Part shown: positions 56,008-64,000 of the stretch, piece after piece
Numbering within the stretch: the stretch's first letter is position 1
Layout: each line of letters opens with the position of its first letter
Position numbers and translations under genes: made by a program
Notes under the pieces: model-generated
What the model saw: the letters and a program-made list of their open reading frames with translations, nothing else
Databases searched by the model: none
What the model was told of the DNA's origin: nothing
Assembly (NCBI GenBank): GCA_964418595.1
Contig: CAYQMF010000013.1
Span: 13,437-77,436 of the forward strand
Direction: 5' to 3'
Source of the DNA: CAYQMF01 sp964418595
Lineage (GTDB): Bacteria > Planctomycetota > UBA1135 > UBA2386
DNA: 64,000 nt

Positions 56008-57126
56008 ATGAATCTCCACACCCGTCGCCTTCCCTTTGCCCTCTCCGCCCTTCTCACCGGTGCCGTCGCGCTCGGCGTCGCCCGCGACGCCACCGCCCAG
56101 CTCAGCACGACCGTCATCGCCAACGGCGGCACCCCGCGCAGCATCGTGCTCGCCCCGCTGACCGGCGGGCTGCACGCCATCGTGTCGATGTCTGCCGCGA
56201 GCCAGCAGATCCCGCTCGACGTCACGGTTCCCACGGCGCCGGTCGTGGGGCTGCCCGCGTTCCACGGTCAGGATCAGTACTGCGACGCGACCTGGACCCC
56301 CGCGTTCGGCGGTCGCCTGGTCACGGCGCACCGCGGCGGCGGCATCCAGCTCTGGGATGCGTCGCCGGGCACGATCACCGGCGCGTTCCCGCAACTCGGC
56401 TACACGCCCACGAACTACAGCCACGAAGGCCTCGACACCTTCATGCACCCGCTCGGGACGTTCGTGCTCTACAGCGAGCAGCACACGTCGTCGACGACCT
56501 TCGGTGGGCTGAAGACCTACCTTCTCAACAACAACACGCTCACCCCGGTCGGCCAGCTCCTCTTCCAGGGCGGGGCCGGGCGCGACATGGCGATCGACCG
56601 GTTCGGGCGCATCGTCTGGCAGTGGGGTGACCAGAACAGCAACCAGTTCAATGGCGTGCTGCGCGTGTACAACGCGAACCTGCTGGGCGGCAACCCGACG
56701 CTCGCCAACACGGTGGCCTACCCGCTGACCTACGGCTACCCCGACACCGACCTCGAGATCAACGACACCGGCAACAACCTGGTGTCCGCGATGGGCTGGG
56801 ACGGCCTGACCGCAGTCGATGTGACGAGTCCCGTCAACCCGGTCATCAACACGATGTATGGCGCGCAGCAGATGATCTTCTTCGACGGCGTCACCTTCAT
56901 CCCCGGCACGGACTTCGCGCTCATGTGGGGCTTCGTGCGGATCGGGACCTTCGAGATCGACTTCCTGTGGTGGCTGAACTGCTCCGTCCCCGGCCTCGCC
57001 ACGCCGATCGGCGGGCCGAGCTTCCCCGGCTTCCGCGTCGACGACGTCAAGATCCAGGCCCCGCACATCTACTGCGTCGGTCGCACGCGCACGAGCACGC
57101 CGCAGTCGCAGGTGGTGATCTACTAG
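56008..57126 (+). CDS. Secreted beta-propeller-like protein
   Basis: 372 residues from the ATG at 56008; signal peptide with FALSALLTGAVALGVARDATAQ. The body alternates beta segments (PRSIVLAPLTGGLHAIVSMS, GGRLVTAHRGGGIQLWDASP, RDMAIDRFGRIVWQWGD, DTDLEINDTGNNLVSAMGWD) in the style of a six- or seven-bladed propeller without known motif names. Function unknown. Its stop codon is followed at once by repeat R3 copy 2, whose hairpin (57160-57189) is a likely terminator before the oxidase cassette. Confidence 0.85.
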   Translation: MNLHTRRLPFALSALLTGAVALGVARDATAQLSTTVIANGGTPRSIVLAPLTGGLHAIVSMSAASQQIPLDVTVPTAPVVGLPAFHGQDQYCDATWTPAFGGRLVTAHRGGGIQLWDASPGTITGAFPQLGYTPTNYSHEGLDTFMHPLGTFVLYSEQHTSSTTFGGLKTYLLNNNTLTPVGQLLFQGGAGRDMAIDRFGRIVWQWGDQNSNQFNGVLRVYNANLLGGNPTLANTVAYPLTYGYPDTDLEINDTGNNLVSAMGWDGLTAVDVTSPVNPVINTMYGAQQMIFFDGVTFIPGTDFALMWGFVRIGTFEIDFLWWLNCSVPGLATPIGGPSFPGFRVDDVKIQAPHIYCVGRTRTSTPQSQVVIY

Positions 57127-57197
57127 GAAACGCGAGGGAACGGCTCGCATGCCCTGCTGGAGCTGACGCGCCCGAAGGGCGCGCAGCTCAGCGGCGG
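57126..57197 (+). repeat. Two-hairpin repeat (R3), copy 2
   Basis: Matches 13667-13740 (inverted). Hairpin 1 GCGAG/CTCGC; hairpin 2 GAGCTG-A-CGCGCCC-GAA-GGGCGCG-CAGCTC (57160-57189) with one bulged base. The copy begins at the stop of the propeller gene. Strong stems and location suggest terminator or mRNA-end function, and its near identity to a distant copy suggests mobility or gene conversion. Confidence 0.8.
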
Positions 57198-57258
57198 TGG
57201 GTGGGGCCGGGGTCGGTCCGTGGCGATTCGCGCGCCGGACGGGATACTCGCGCGCCGC

Positions 57259-58455
57259 ATGTCGTCCGACCGCGCCCGCACTTCGACCGATGTCGCCATC
57301 GTCGGTGGCGGACCAGCGGGACTCCTGTTGGGGTTGCTGCTCGCGCGTCGCGGCGTGCAGGTCCTCGCGCTCGAACGGCGGCGCGACTTCGCGCGCGAGT
57401 ACCGCGGCGAGGTGCTGATGCCGCGAGGCATCCGTCTCCTGCGCGAGGTCGGCTTCGCGGCGGAGCTGGAGGGCCGGCCGGCGCGGCGCCTCGAAGCGGT
57501 CGAGGTGCACTACGGGGCACGTCGCATCGCGCGGTTGCCGATCGCGTCGCTGTGCGCCGACGTGCCGTACGCGCTGTGGATCCCGCAGCCCGAACTCCTG
57601 GCGGCGCTGCACGCGGCGGCGCAGCGCGAGCCGACGTTCCGGATGTGGTTCGGTGCCGAGGTGCGCGAGCTGCGCCGGGAAGGCGACGCCGTCCGCGGGC
57701 TGCACGTGCGGCGCGACGACGCGATGGTGGAGATCGACGCGCGCGTCGTGGTGGGCGCGGATGGCCGGTTCTCGGTGGTGCGGCGGCTGCTCGCTGCACC
57801 GATGGCGTACGCGCACCACGACTTCGACGTGCTGTGGTTCACGGTGCCAGAGCCGGCCGCGCAGCCGGCGGCGTTCCGTGCCTACCTGACCGCGTCACGC
57901 GCGTGGCTGGCGCTGCCCAAGCATCCGGCCGCAGTGCAGTGCGGGATCGTGGTGCCGCCCGGCGGCTTCGCCGACCTGCGCGCCCGCGGCATCGAGAACC
58001 TGCGTCGTGAGCTGTGTGCAGGCCCGGCGGTGACGCACGCGTTCGCGGCGGAGCTGCGCGACTTCGCGCCCTTCGTGTTGCTGGCCGCGACGACGGAACT
58101 GGTCGCCGAGTGGGCGCGCGATGGTTGCCTGCTGATCGGCGATGCTGCGCACACCTGCTCGCCGGTCGGTGCCGTGGGTGTGTCGGTGGCGATGGAGACG
58201 GCGGTGGTCGCTGCGGACGTGATCGCGGGCGGCCTGGCGTGCGGCGATGTCTCGGCGCGGGCATTGGACGAGGTGCAGCGGCAGCGCGAGGCGGTGGTGC
58301 GCGACGTGCATCGCCGTCAGCGACGCGTGGCGCGCCTTGCTGGGCGGCCTTCGCCTTGGAGCCGCCGCCTGCTCGCGCTCGGCGCCGCGATCGGGATGCG
58401 CCTGCCGTTCGGTCGCGGTGGTCTGCGCCGGCTGCTGGTGGGCGATCGCTCGTAG
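57259..58455 (+). CDS. FAD-dependent monooxygenase (PHBH/UbiH superfamily)
   Basis: 398 residues from the ATG at 57259; an in-frame ATG at 57220 would add 13 residues. Rossmann motif DVAIVGGGPAGLLLGLLLAR (GGGPAG 16-21), the DG-type motif GADGRFSVVRR (about 166-176) and the second FAD motif GDAAHTCSPVGAVGVSVAME (from 294). These mark the aromatic-hydroxylase-like family of FAD monooxygenases. It is the first gene of a four-gene run (10-bp gap, then two 4-bp overlaps). The substrate is unknown; the neighbours suggest an amino-acid or lipid-derived compound. Confidence 0.92.
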   Translation: MSSDRARTSTDVAIVGGGPAGLLLGLLLARRGVQVLALERRRDFAREYRGEVLMPRGIRLLREVGFAAELEGRPARRLEAVEVHYGARRIARLPIASLCADVPYALWIPQPELLAALHAAAQREPTFRMWFGAEVRELRREGDAVRGLHVRRDDAMVEIDARVVVGADGRFSVVRRLLAAPMAYAHHDFDVLWFTVPEPAAQPAAFRAYLTASRAWLALPKHPAAVQCGIVVPPGGFADLRARGIENLRRELCAGPAVTHAFAAELRDFAPFVLLAATTELVAEWARDGCLLIGDAAHTCSPVGAVGVSVAMETAVVAADVIAGGLACGDVSARALDEVQRQREAVVRDVHRRQRRVARLAGRPSPWSRRLLALGAAIGMRLPFGRGGLRRLLVGDRS

Positions 58456-58465
58456 ACTGCGCGGC

Positions 58466-59422
58466 ATGGTGCTCGCGCGTTCGCCCTTGCAGTTCGCGGT
58501 GGTCCGCGAGGACCCGCGTGTCGAGGCGGCGCTGGTCGACGAGCTGAGACCGCGGCGCGTGCTGCTGGTGGGCTCCGGCGGCTGCACGGCGCTGGCGCTG
58601 CGCGGGTGGTATCCCGACCTCGACATCACGCTGATCGAGCCGAACCCGGCGCAGGTGACGCACATCGAGGCGAAGCTCGCCGCGTTGCACGACCTGCGTC
58701 CGGCACGCTTCAACGTCGGTGACGACTCGCGGGCCGGACTCGGCGAGTGCGGCAACTTCGAGCGCCTGTTCCGAGTGTTCCGGAGCGTCCTCGACGAGTT
58801 CGTGCTGCCGCCGGCGGAGCGGGCGCGGCGATTGGCCGACGCGCGGGCGGCCTGGGTCGACGTGTGCGCGCATCCATACTGGCCGGTCGCGTTCGAGCTG
58901 GCCTTTGCCGATCCGATGCTGCGCACGATGTTCGGTCCCGACGCGGTGCAGCACGCACCGCGGGGCAGCTACCCGGGCTACTTCCGCGCGCGCATCGAGG
59001 CTGGTCTCGCGGCCGACGACCGCACCCTCAATCCCTGGCTGCACCACGTCCTGCTCGGGAGGTATCGCGACGATCCCGCCGCGTGGCCGCCCTTCCTGCG
59101 TCAGCCGCCGCGCGACCTGCGTTCGTTCCCCGTCGTCCGAACGACCCTGCAGGCGGCGCCGTCGTTCGCGCCGTATGACCTCGTGCAGATCTCCAACGTG
59201 CTCGACTGGATGGGAGACGCCGACTGCCGGCGGCTGACGGCGCGGCTCGCCACGGAGTTGCGACCCGGAGCTATCGTGCTCTGGCGACAGCTCAACGACC
59301 CGCGCCCGCTGCGGGAGTACTTCACGCCAGCCTTCGCCTTCGACGCCGCCCGCGACGAGCGCCTGCTCGCCCGCGAGCGCAGTCTCTTCTACGACCGCGT
59401 TCACGCCGGCATCCGCACATGA
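58466..59422 (+). CDS. DUF3419 family protein (BtaA-like aminocarboxypropyltransferase)
   Basis: 318 residues from the ATG at 58466. An SAM-binding Rossmann-type region (VLLVGSGGCTALALRGWYPD, G36-G39) is followed by ITLIEPNPAQVTHIEAKLAA (58-72), the 'D/E-xNPxQ...LKxAA' pattern of BtaA/DUF3419, and by DLVQISNVLDWMG (239-250), also typical. BtaA moves the 3-amino-3-carboxypropyl group of SAM to diacylglycerol in betaine-lipid synthesis. Here no BtaB methyltransferase follows, so the acceptor may be another small molecule. Part of the oxidase cassette; overlaps the next gene by 4 bp. Confidence 0.85.
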   Translation: MVLARSPLQFAVVREDPRVEAALVDELRPRRVLLVGSGGCTALALRGWYPDLDITLIEPNPAQVTHIEAKLAALHDLRPARFNVGDDSRAGLGECGNFERLFRVFRSVLDEFVLPPAERARRLADARAAWVDVCAHPYWPVAFELAFADPMLRTMFGPDAVQHAPRGSYPGYFRARIEAGLAADDRTLNPWLHHVLLGRYRDDPAAWPPFLRQPPRDLRSFPVVRTTLQAAPSFAPYDLVQISNVLDWMGDADCRRLTARLATELRPGAIVLWRQLNDPRPLREYFTPAFAFDAARDERLLARERSLFYDRVHAGIRT

Positions 59423-60138
59423 AAGACGTCATCCAGCAGGTCCTCGCCGCGCATCCCGTCGAAGCCAATCCCTACATGAAGGCGATGAGGGAAGGCGCCT
59501 TCGCCAAGGCCGATTTCGTCGAAACGCAGATCCAGTTCTACTACGCGGTGGTGTTCTTCAGCCGGCCCATGGCGGTGCTGGCGGCCAAGATCCCGAGTTC
59601 GCGGGTGCGCACGGAGATCCTGCGCAACGTGTGGGAGGAGCACGGCGAAGGCGTGCCCGAGAAACGCCACGGGGCGACCTTCACGGAGCTGATGCGGCGG
59701 CTCGACGGCGTCACGATCGAGGACATCGAATCGCGCACGCTGTGGCCGGAGGTGCGGGCCTTCAACACCGCGCTCATCGGCTGCTGCGCCCTCGACGACT
59801 GGGAGATCGGTGCCGGCTGCCTGGGGATCATCGAGCGCATGTTCGTGTCGATCTCGCGCTGGATCGGCATCGGCATCGCCAAGAACGGCTGGCTGCCCAT
59901 GGATCGCGTCGTGCACTACTCCGTGCACGAGGAGCTCGACGTCCGGCACAGCGACGACTTCTTCGCGACGCTGCAGCCGGTGTGGGATGGCGACGAGCGC
60001 GCGCGCTACGCGATCGAGCAGGGGCTGCGGCTCGGGGCGTACGTGTTCGATCGGCTGTACCGCGACCTCTGGGAAACGCGCGCGCGGCGCGGGCGCGCGC
60101 CCATGCGCCACCCACAGCCGCGCGTGTACGCGGAGTGA
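59419..60138 (+). CDS. Heme-oxygenase-like diiron oxidase (HDO)
   Basis: 239 residues from the ATG at 59419 (ATGA overlap). All-helical protein of the CADD/PqqC-like 'iron-containing redox enzyme' family. Six candidate iron ligands have the family spacing: E77 and H84 (E-x6-H in EGVPEKRH), E139 (GIIER), then H170-x3-D174-x2-H177 (VHEELDVRH). HDO enzymes use O2 for C-C cleavage, N-oxygenation or desaturation, mostly of amino acids or fatty acids. Co-translation with a BtaA-like transferase and a FAD monooxygenase suggests that this oxidase acts on an amino-acid-bearing intermediate. Confidence 0.9.
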   Translation: MKDVIQQVLAAHPVEANPYMKAMREGAFAKADFVETQIQFYYAVVFFSRPMAVLAAKIPSSRVRTEILRNVWEEHGEGVPEKRHGATFTELMRRLDGVTIEDIESRTLWPEVRAFNTALIGCCALDDWEIGAGCLGIIERMFVSISRWIGIGIAKNGWLPMDRVVHYSVHEELDVRHSDDFFATLQPVWDGDERARYAIEQGLRLGAYVFDRLYRDLWETRARRGRAPMRHPQPRVYAE

Positions 60139-60923
60139 GCCGGGCGCGGATCGAGTCGCTGGACGGGACGGCGGTGGCGGCGCGGCACGCCGAGTTCGCG
60201 CGTTTCGAGCGCGGGTTCACCTACCCGCTGGGCGCCGATCGCTTCCGCATCGACCACGGCACCGACTACCTCGCGTTCTTCCGCGGGCTCGGCGAGCCGG
60301 CGACGTACGTAGCCGTCGTCGATGGCGAACTCGCCGGCGTGCTCGTGGCGGTGCGACGGCGGATGCCGGAGCCGTTGTGGTACCTGTGCGACCTCAAGGT
60401 CGCCGAGGTCGCCGGCGGGGCGGGGCTGGCGCGCCGGCTGCTGCGCGCGTTCGCGACCGATCATCTCCCGGCCACGCCGCGCGCGTTCGGCGTGTCGATG
60501 AATCCGGCGCAGGGCGAGAACCGGCTCGCGCGCCTGGCCCTGCGCTGCGCAGGGAGCGGGATCGCCGCAGGTCCGACTCTCGCCGTCGTGTCGTTCGACT
60601 TCGCGACGTGGAAGCGGATCGAGCCGCTGGTCACCGCGACGCTGGGCCCGGTGCGGTTCTACGACCCGCGGGGACGGAAGGACATCGTGCTCGCGAGCAC
60701 CGGCGCGCCCATGCCGCTCCTGCACCTGCAGCACGGGGAGTCGGCGCGCGGTGACACCACCGACGCGCGCCCAGGCAGCGTCCACATGTTGTGTCTCCCG
60801 GAACGCGATCCGCTGCTTGTGGCCCTGGCCTGCGCCGGCGTCGTCGCCGGGGCGACTGCGTCCGTCCTGCACGTCGGCCTGCCGGACTTCGCGTGGCGGC
60901 GCGTGCTCACGAGCGACATCTGA
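60135..60923 (+). CDS. GNAT-like N-acyltransferase
   Basis: 262 residues from a GTG at 60135 that overlaps the diiron oxidase stop (GTGA). Residues about 20-140 show a GNAT core: ATYVAVVDGELAGVLVAVRR (strands 2-3), then LWYLCDLKVAEVAGGAGLAR, where the GAGLA segment is the acyl-CoA pyrophosphate loop, and RLLRAF. The C-terminal 120 residues are probably a second, degenerate GNAT half (LLHLQHGESA, HMLCLPERDP). Final gene of the cassette; it probably acylates an amine made by the previous enzymes. Confidence 0.8.
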   Translation: MSRARIESLDGTAVAARHAEFARFERGFTYPLGADRFRIDHGTDYLAFFRGLGEPATYVAVVDGELAGVLVAVRRRMPEPLWYLCDLKVAEVAGGAGLARRLLRAFATDHLPATPRAFGVSMNPAQGENRLARLALRCAGSGIAAGPTLAVVSFDFATWKRIEPLVTATLGPVRFYDPRGRKDIVLASTGAPMPLLHLQHGESARGDTTDARPGSVHMLCLPERDPLLVALACAGVVAGATASVLHVGLPDFAWRRVLTSDI

Positions 60924-61010
60924 GGCGGGAGACGAGCAGGCGGTCGGGAACCGGGTCGGTGCCGACGCGTTGGGCGTCGCCTTTTGCGATCCTGTCACCG
61001 GTGGTATCAG

Positions 61011-62537
61011 ATGAACATCAAGACCGCTGTCCTGCTCCTGCCCTTCGTGTCGCCTTCGCACGCTTGCCCGCCTGACCCGCTGCCGCAGGGCAACGGGAAC
61101 ACCGCGGCCAGCGCGACCAACCAGTTCGCGATCGACCTCTACCGCCACCTCGCGAAGCGCGACCCCGGCAACCTGTTCCTGTCCCCGTATTCGATCGCCA
61201 CGGCGTTGGCGATGACGGCAGAGGGGGCGCGCGAGGAGACCCTGGCGCAGATGCGTCGCATCCTGCACCTGGGCGATGGCCCGATGGCAGATGTGCACGC
61301 GTCGTTCGGGGCCCTGCAGCGTCGGTTGGTGGGCGGCGGTGGCGACACGTCGCCGCAAGTCCTCGAGAGCATCGTGGCGCTGCGTGCCAGGCTCGCGAAG
61401 CTGAACGCGGCGGCAAGCGAGGCCGCGAACCGATCGAAGTGGAAGGAAGCCAACGAGGCGGAAGGCGACGCGCGGCGGACCGCCGACGAACTCAACCGGT
61501 TGCTCGCTACCGTCGATCGATACGAGTTGCGCGTCGCCAACTCGCTGTGGTTCGAGCACACCGCGCCGCCGCTGCCGGCCTTCCTGGCCGCTCTGGGACG
61601 GCACTACGGCACCGGGCGCGCCAACGCGTTGGACTTCCGCGGCGACCCGAGTGGCGCGCGGCGCCGGATCAACGATTGGGTGGGCGAGCAGACCGCGCGT
61701 CGGATCCTCGATCTGATCCCGGCCCACGGCATCGACACCAACACACGCCTCGTGCTGGCCAACGCGGTCTACTTCCGCGGTGAGTGGGCGGAGCCGTTCG
61801 AGGAGCGATCGACCACGGACGCGGACTTCATGCTCTCGTCGGGCATGCGTTCGGTCGTGCGGCTGATGCGGGACGAGTGGCGCGAGGGCGTGCCCTACGC
61901 GGCATTCACCGGCGCCGGCGAGTACTTCGACACGCCGCGCACGGTGCCGGCGCACGCGGGCGCCGTCGCGCCGTCGATCAAGACCTACCCGGGTGCCGGT
62001 GGGTTCCAGATCATCGAACTGCCGTACAAGGGTGGCGACCTGGCAATGACGATCCTGCTGCCGCAGACGCCCGACGGTCTGTCGCGGCTGGAGGAGATGC
62101 TGACCGCGGAACGGCTCACGCAGTGGCTGGGCAAGCTCGATCGTCGGGAGGTCGACACCGCGTTGCCGCGCTGGAGCCAGCGCTCGGCGTGCGAACTCGG
62201 TGGGGCGCTGCAGGCGCTCGGCATGCAGCGCGCCTTCACCGATCCGCGCACTGGTCACGGGGCGCAGTTCGCCGGGATGAACGCCGAGACGGACCCGACC
62301 CGACAACTGTTCGTCGGCGAAGTGTTCCACCAGGCGTTCGTCGAGATCACCGAGAAGGGCACCGAGGCCGCCGCCGCCACCGCGGTGGTGATGGCAGTCG
62401 GCTCCGCCGTCCGCCCGATCGAGATGGTGCCGTTCCGGCCCGTGTTCCGGGCCGACCACCCGTTCGTCTTCCTGATCCGGGATCGGTCGAGCGGGGCGGT
62501 GCTGTTTGTCGGTCGGGTGCTGGACCCGAACGCGTAG
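61011..62537 (+). CDS. Secreted serpin with extra coiled insert
   Basis: 508 residues from the ATG at 61011; signal peptide to about 18. Serpin blocks: NQFAIDLYRHLAKRDPGNLF, LSPYSIATALAMTAEGAREE, VANSLWF, LVLANAVYFRGEWAEPF, and the C-terminal VFRADHPFVFLIRDRSSGAV. The reactive-centre loop starts at E448 with the inhibitory hinge EKGTEAAAATAVVM (448-461). Counting P17-P1 gives P1 near G464, which I hold loosely. Residues about 120-170 (RARLAKLNAAASEAANRSKW) are a charged helical insertion not found in standard serpins (about 370-400 residues). It should trap serine or cysteine proteases at or outside the cell surface. Confidence 0.92.
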   Translation: MNIKTAVLLLPFVSPSHACPPDPLPQGNGNTAASATNQFAIDLYRHLAKRDPGNLFLSPYSIATALAMTAEGAREETLAQMRRILHLGDGPMADVHASFGALQRRLVGGGGDTSPQVLESIVALRARLAKLNAAASEAANRSKWKEANEAEGDARRTADELNRLLATVDRYELRVANSLWFEHTAPPLPAFLAALGRHYGTGRANALDFRGDPSGARRRINDWVGEQTARRILDLIPAHGIDTNTRLVLANAVYFRGEWAEPFEERSTTDADFMLSSGMRSVVRLMRDEWREGVPYAAFTGAGEYFDTPRTVPAHAGAVAPSIKTYPGAGGFQIIELPYKGGDLAMTILLPQTPDGLSRLEEMLTAERLTQWLGKLDRREVDTALPRWSQRSACELGGALQALGMQRAFTDPRTGHGAQFAGMNAETDPTRQLFVGEVFHQAFVEITEKGTEAAAATAVVMAVGSAVRPIEMVPFRPVFRADHPFVFLIRDRSSGAVLFVGRVLDPNA

Positions 62538-62543
62538 GCGAGG

Positions 62544-63884
62544 TCAGCGCAGCCGGACCTTCACGTCGACCTTGGCGCCGGCGCGCAGGACCGTCACTGC
62601 GACTTCGTCGCCGGACGCGTGCTTCTGCACACACTGCAGAAACACCTCGCTCTCGGTCAGCGGCTTCGTGGTGCCATCGAGCGCGACGATCACGTCGCCG
62701 GGCTGCAGACCGGCTGAGGCTTCGGCGCCACCCTCGCCGCGGCGCCCACCGCCACGCCGCCCGCGCCCCTGCGCGACCTGGAGCGCGAGCTGATCGGGCT
62801 CGAGGTGGAGCGCGGCACGATCGGCGTCGGGCACGGGCCGCAGCCGCACTCCGAGACCGAACTGCGGCAGGTCGGCGAGCGAGAGGTGGTGGTCGCTCAT
62901 GCGCCAGGTGAACCCACTCGTCCGCCGCCAGCCCGGCGTGAGTTCGAGGGTGAGGTCCTTGGTCTCGCCGCCGCGCGTCACCCGCACCGCCAGGCTGCTC
63001 GACTCCGGAGCGCGGTGCAGTACCCACTGCACGTCGGCGACCGAGATGATCGGCTGACCGGCGACGCGCTGGATCTCGTCGCCCGGCGCGAAGCCCGCGC
63101 GCGCAGCCGCGGAGTCGACCGCGACATGCTCCACCGTCGCTCGTTTGTCGGACGCGAGGGCGAGCCCGAGCGCGTCCGGCATCGGCCAGGGGAAGACCAC
63201 TGCGTCCGACAGCGGCTGCTTGCTGGCGCGCAACTCGAAGGCCTCCGCGCGCCCGACCTGATGGCAGTGGATGCAGTTGCGCTCGGTGAGATCGGTGAAG
63301 TTGGTGACCGTCGAGTAACGGCTCAGCTCACCGAGCTGCTCCGGCACCTTGGCCTTTGGCGTCGGCCCGGTCTTGGCAGCGAGCGCGGCCTTCTCCGCCG
63401 CGTAGTTGGCGTGTAGCGCCAGCGTCGCGCGCATCGCGGCCATGAAGCCCTCCGTCGTCGAATCGGCCTTGCCGCCACCACCGGAGCGCGAGCCGTAGCG
63501 ACCGTAGATGGTCTTGTCCTTGGCGTTGAGGAAGAAGGCGGCGAACGTCAGGTCGCGATCGAAGTCGAACAGCGACAGGTCCATGCCGTTGGCCTGCACG
63601 ATCCGCACGCAGGTGAACTGCGCGAGGAGCTTCGTCATCTCGTCGTCGTCGGGCCGTGCAACCTGCACGTCCAGGGCTTGACAGCCCCTTCAAGGCACTC
63701 AACGGAAGACGACGAGGAGCGGCTGGTCGGCCGCCGAGGCCTGGGCCACGGCCTTGTCGAGATCGTTGTAGATCCACAGGTCCGAGTCGGCCATCGCGGC
63801 GCGGTCGCGCTGGACGGCGCCGCCACGACCGGGTTGGGCGGCAAGGGGAAGGGCCAGGAGGGAGACGAGAGCGAGGGCGTGCAT
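62544..63884 (-). CDS. Thioredoxin-like / CxxCH / PDZ secreted protein with two in-frame TGAs (probable Sec62 and Sec65)
   Basis: 446 residues when both TGAs (63701-63699 and 63692-63690) are read as Sec. Signal peptide MHALALVSLLALPLAAQ. Thioredoxin-like domain about 30-150: AVAQASAADQPLLVVFR-U-VP-U-KGCQALDVQV, so the redox motif is U62-V-P-U65-K-G-C68, where related proteins carry Cys at these sites (from memory: RCVPCKAC). A heme-c motif CIHCH follows at 204-208 in ERNCIHCHQVG, then PDZ domains at about 235-305 (AGFAPGDEIQRVAGQPI) and 373-446 (GLQPGDVIVALDGTTKPLTE). The frame is otherwise continuous. A stop at codon 62 would leave only a signal peptide and a few strands. Confidence 0.88.
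63655..63669 (-). promoter_or_regulatory. SECIS-like hairpin after the double TGA
   Basis: On the minus strand CGUGCA-GGU-UGCACG is a perfect 6-bp stem with a GGU loop, the same loop core as in known bacterial SECIS elements. The loop begins 26 nt after the second UGA and 35 nt after the first, so one element could serve both. A second, weaker hairpin (AGGGGCU/AGCCCU with loop GUCA) starts directly after the second UGA. Confidence 0.65.
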
Positions 63885-64000
63885 CTGGGCGCGTGCTAAC
63901 GGACATCGACCGGCGGCCGACGAGGCGGAGTTGTAGCGCCCCCGACTAGACGTCTTGGTGCCGGGGATCCTTAGGTTTGGGTCAAGTTTGTCAGGCCACG

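Noticed and set aside
57259..60923. Betaine-lipid (BtaA/BtaB) operon
   Set aside because: Only a BtaA-like protein is present. The neighbours are oxidases and a GNAT, not the trimethylating BtaB.

Overview
The window is about 70% GC and reads like a Planctomycetota chromosome. The signs are many large secreted proteins with short signal peptides (kelch, beta-propeller and ELWxxDGT-repeat proteins sharing a C-terminal beta domain), a diheme lipoprotein, a Thioredoxin/CxxCH/PDZ protein, and abundant hybrid histidine kinases. Genes are densely packed on both strands, often with ATGA, GTGA or TGATG overlaps. I see no phage, transposase, CRISPR array, rRNA or tRNA. Taxonomy is an inference from this style.

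Layout. 1-2.5 kb: VHL-beta-like secreted protein (cut by the window edge), SOUL protein, tandem fasciclin protein. 2.6-11.9 kb (minus): reprolysin-like metallopeptidase, PLP dehydratase, small unknown, M1 aminopeptidase, unknown secreted protein, and an amidohydrolase split by a structured repeat. 11.9-14.3 kb: thioredoxin-like gene with an in-frame TGA, DinB, PaaI-like thioesterase. 14.3-23.1 kb: 17-fold ELWxxDGT protein, diheme lipoprotein, dioxygenase-like lipoprotein, secreted proteins. 23.1-28.4 kb: repeat block and three tandem paralogues of a secreted kelch/beta family. 28.7-31.3 kb: PARG-like protein, glutaredoxin with an in-frame TGA, propeller protein. 31.3-35.3 kb: BlaI-BlaR1-Nudix-membrane operon. 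35.4-41.9 kb: repeats, kelch lipoprotein, outer-membrane protein, MoaD-like protein plus BNR protein, FHA/DUF4388 protein. 42-46.2 kb: secreted proteins, a truncated gene beside a repeat, a porin-like protein. 46.4-55.8 kb: three sensor kinases, DUF1028 protein, exo/endonuclease-phosphatase. 56-60.9 kb: propeller protein, then a four-gene oxidase/transferase cassette (FAD monooxygenase, DUF3419, heme-oxygenase-like diiron oxidase, GNAT) that looks like a small biosynthetic operon. 61-63.9 kb: serpin, and convergent to it a thioredoxin/heme/PDZ gene with two in-frame TGAs.

Two results stand out. First, three independent thiol-redox genes carry in-frame TGA codons exactly at redox-active positions (CTU, UGAC and UVPUKGC, with U = TGA). 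Each TGA is followed at 18-35 nt by a hairpin of bacterial SECIS type, so the organism very probably makes selenoproteins, including one with a double-Sec motif. Second, five intergenic or intragenic copies form a mosaic repeat family. Its core folds, on paper, into a three-way junction whose stems are conserved while sequences change; one copy sits inside the amidohydrolase gene and one replaces the 5' end of another gene. A separate two-hairpin repeat (two copies) lies next to gene ends.
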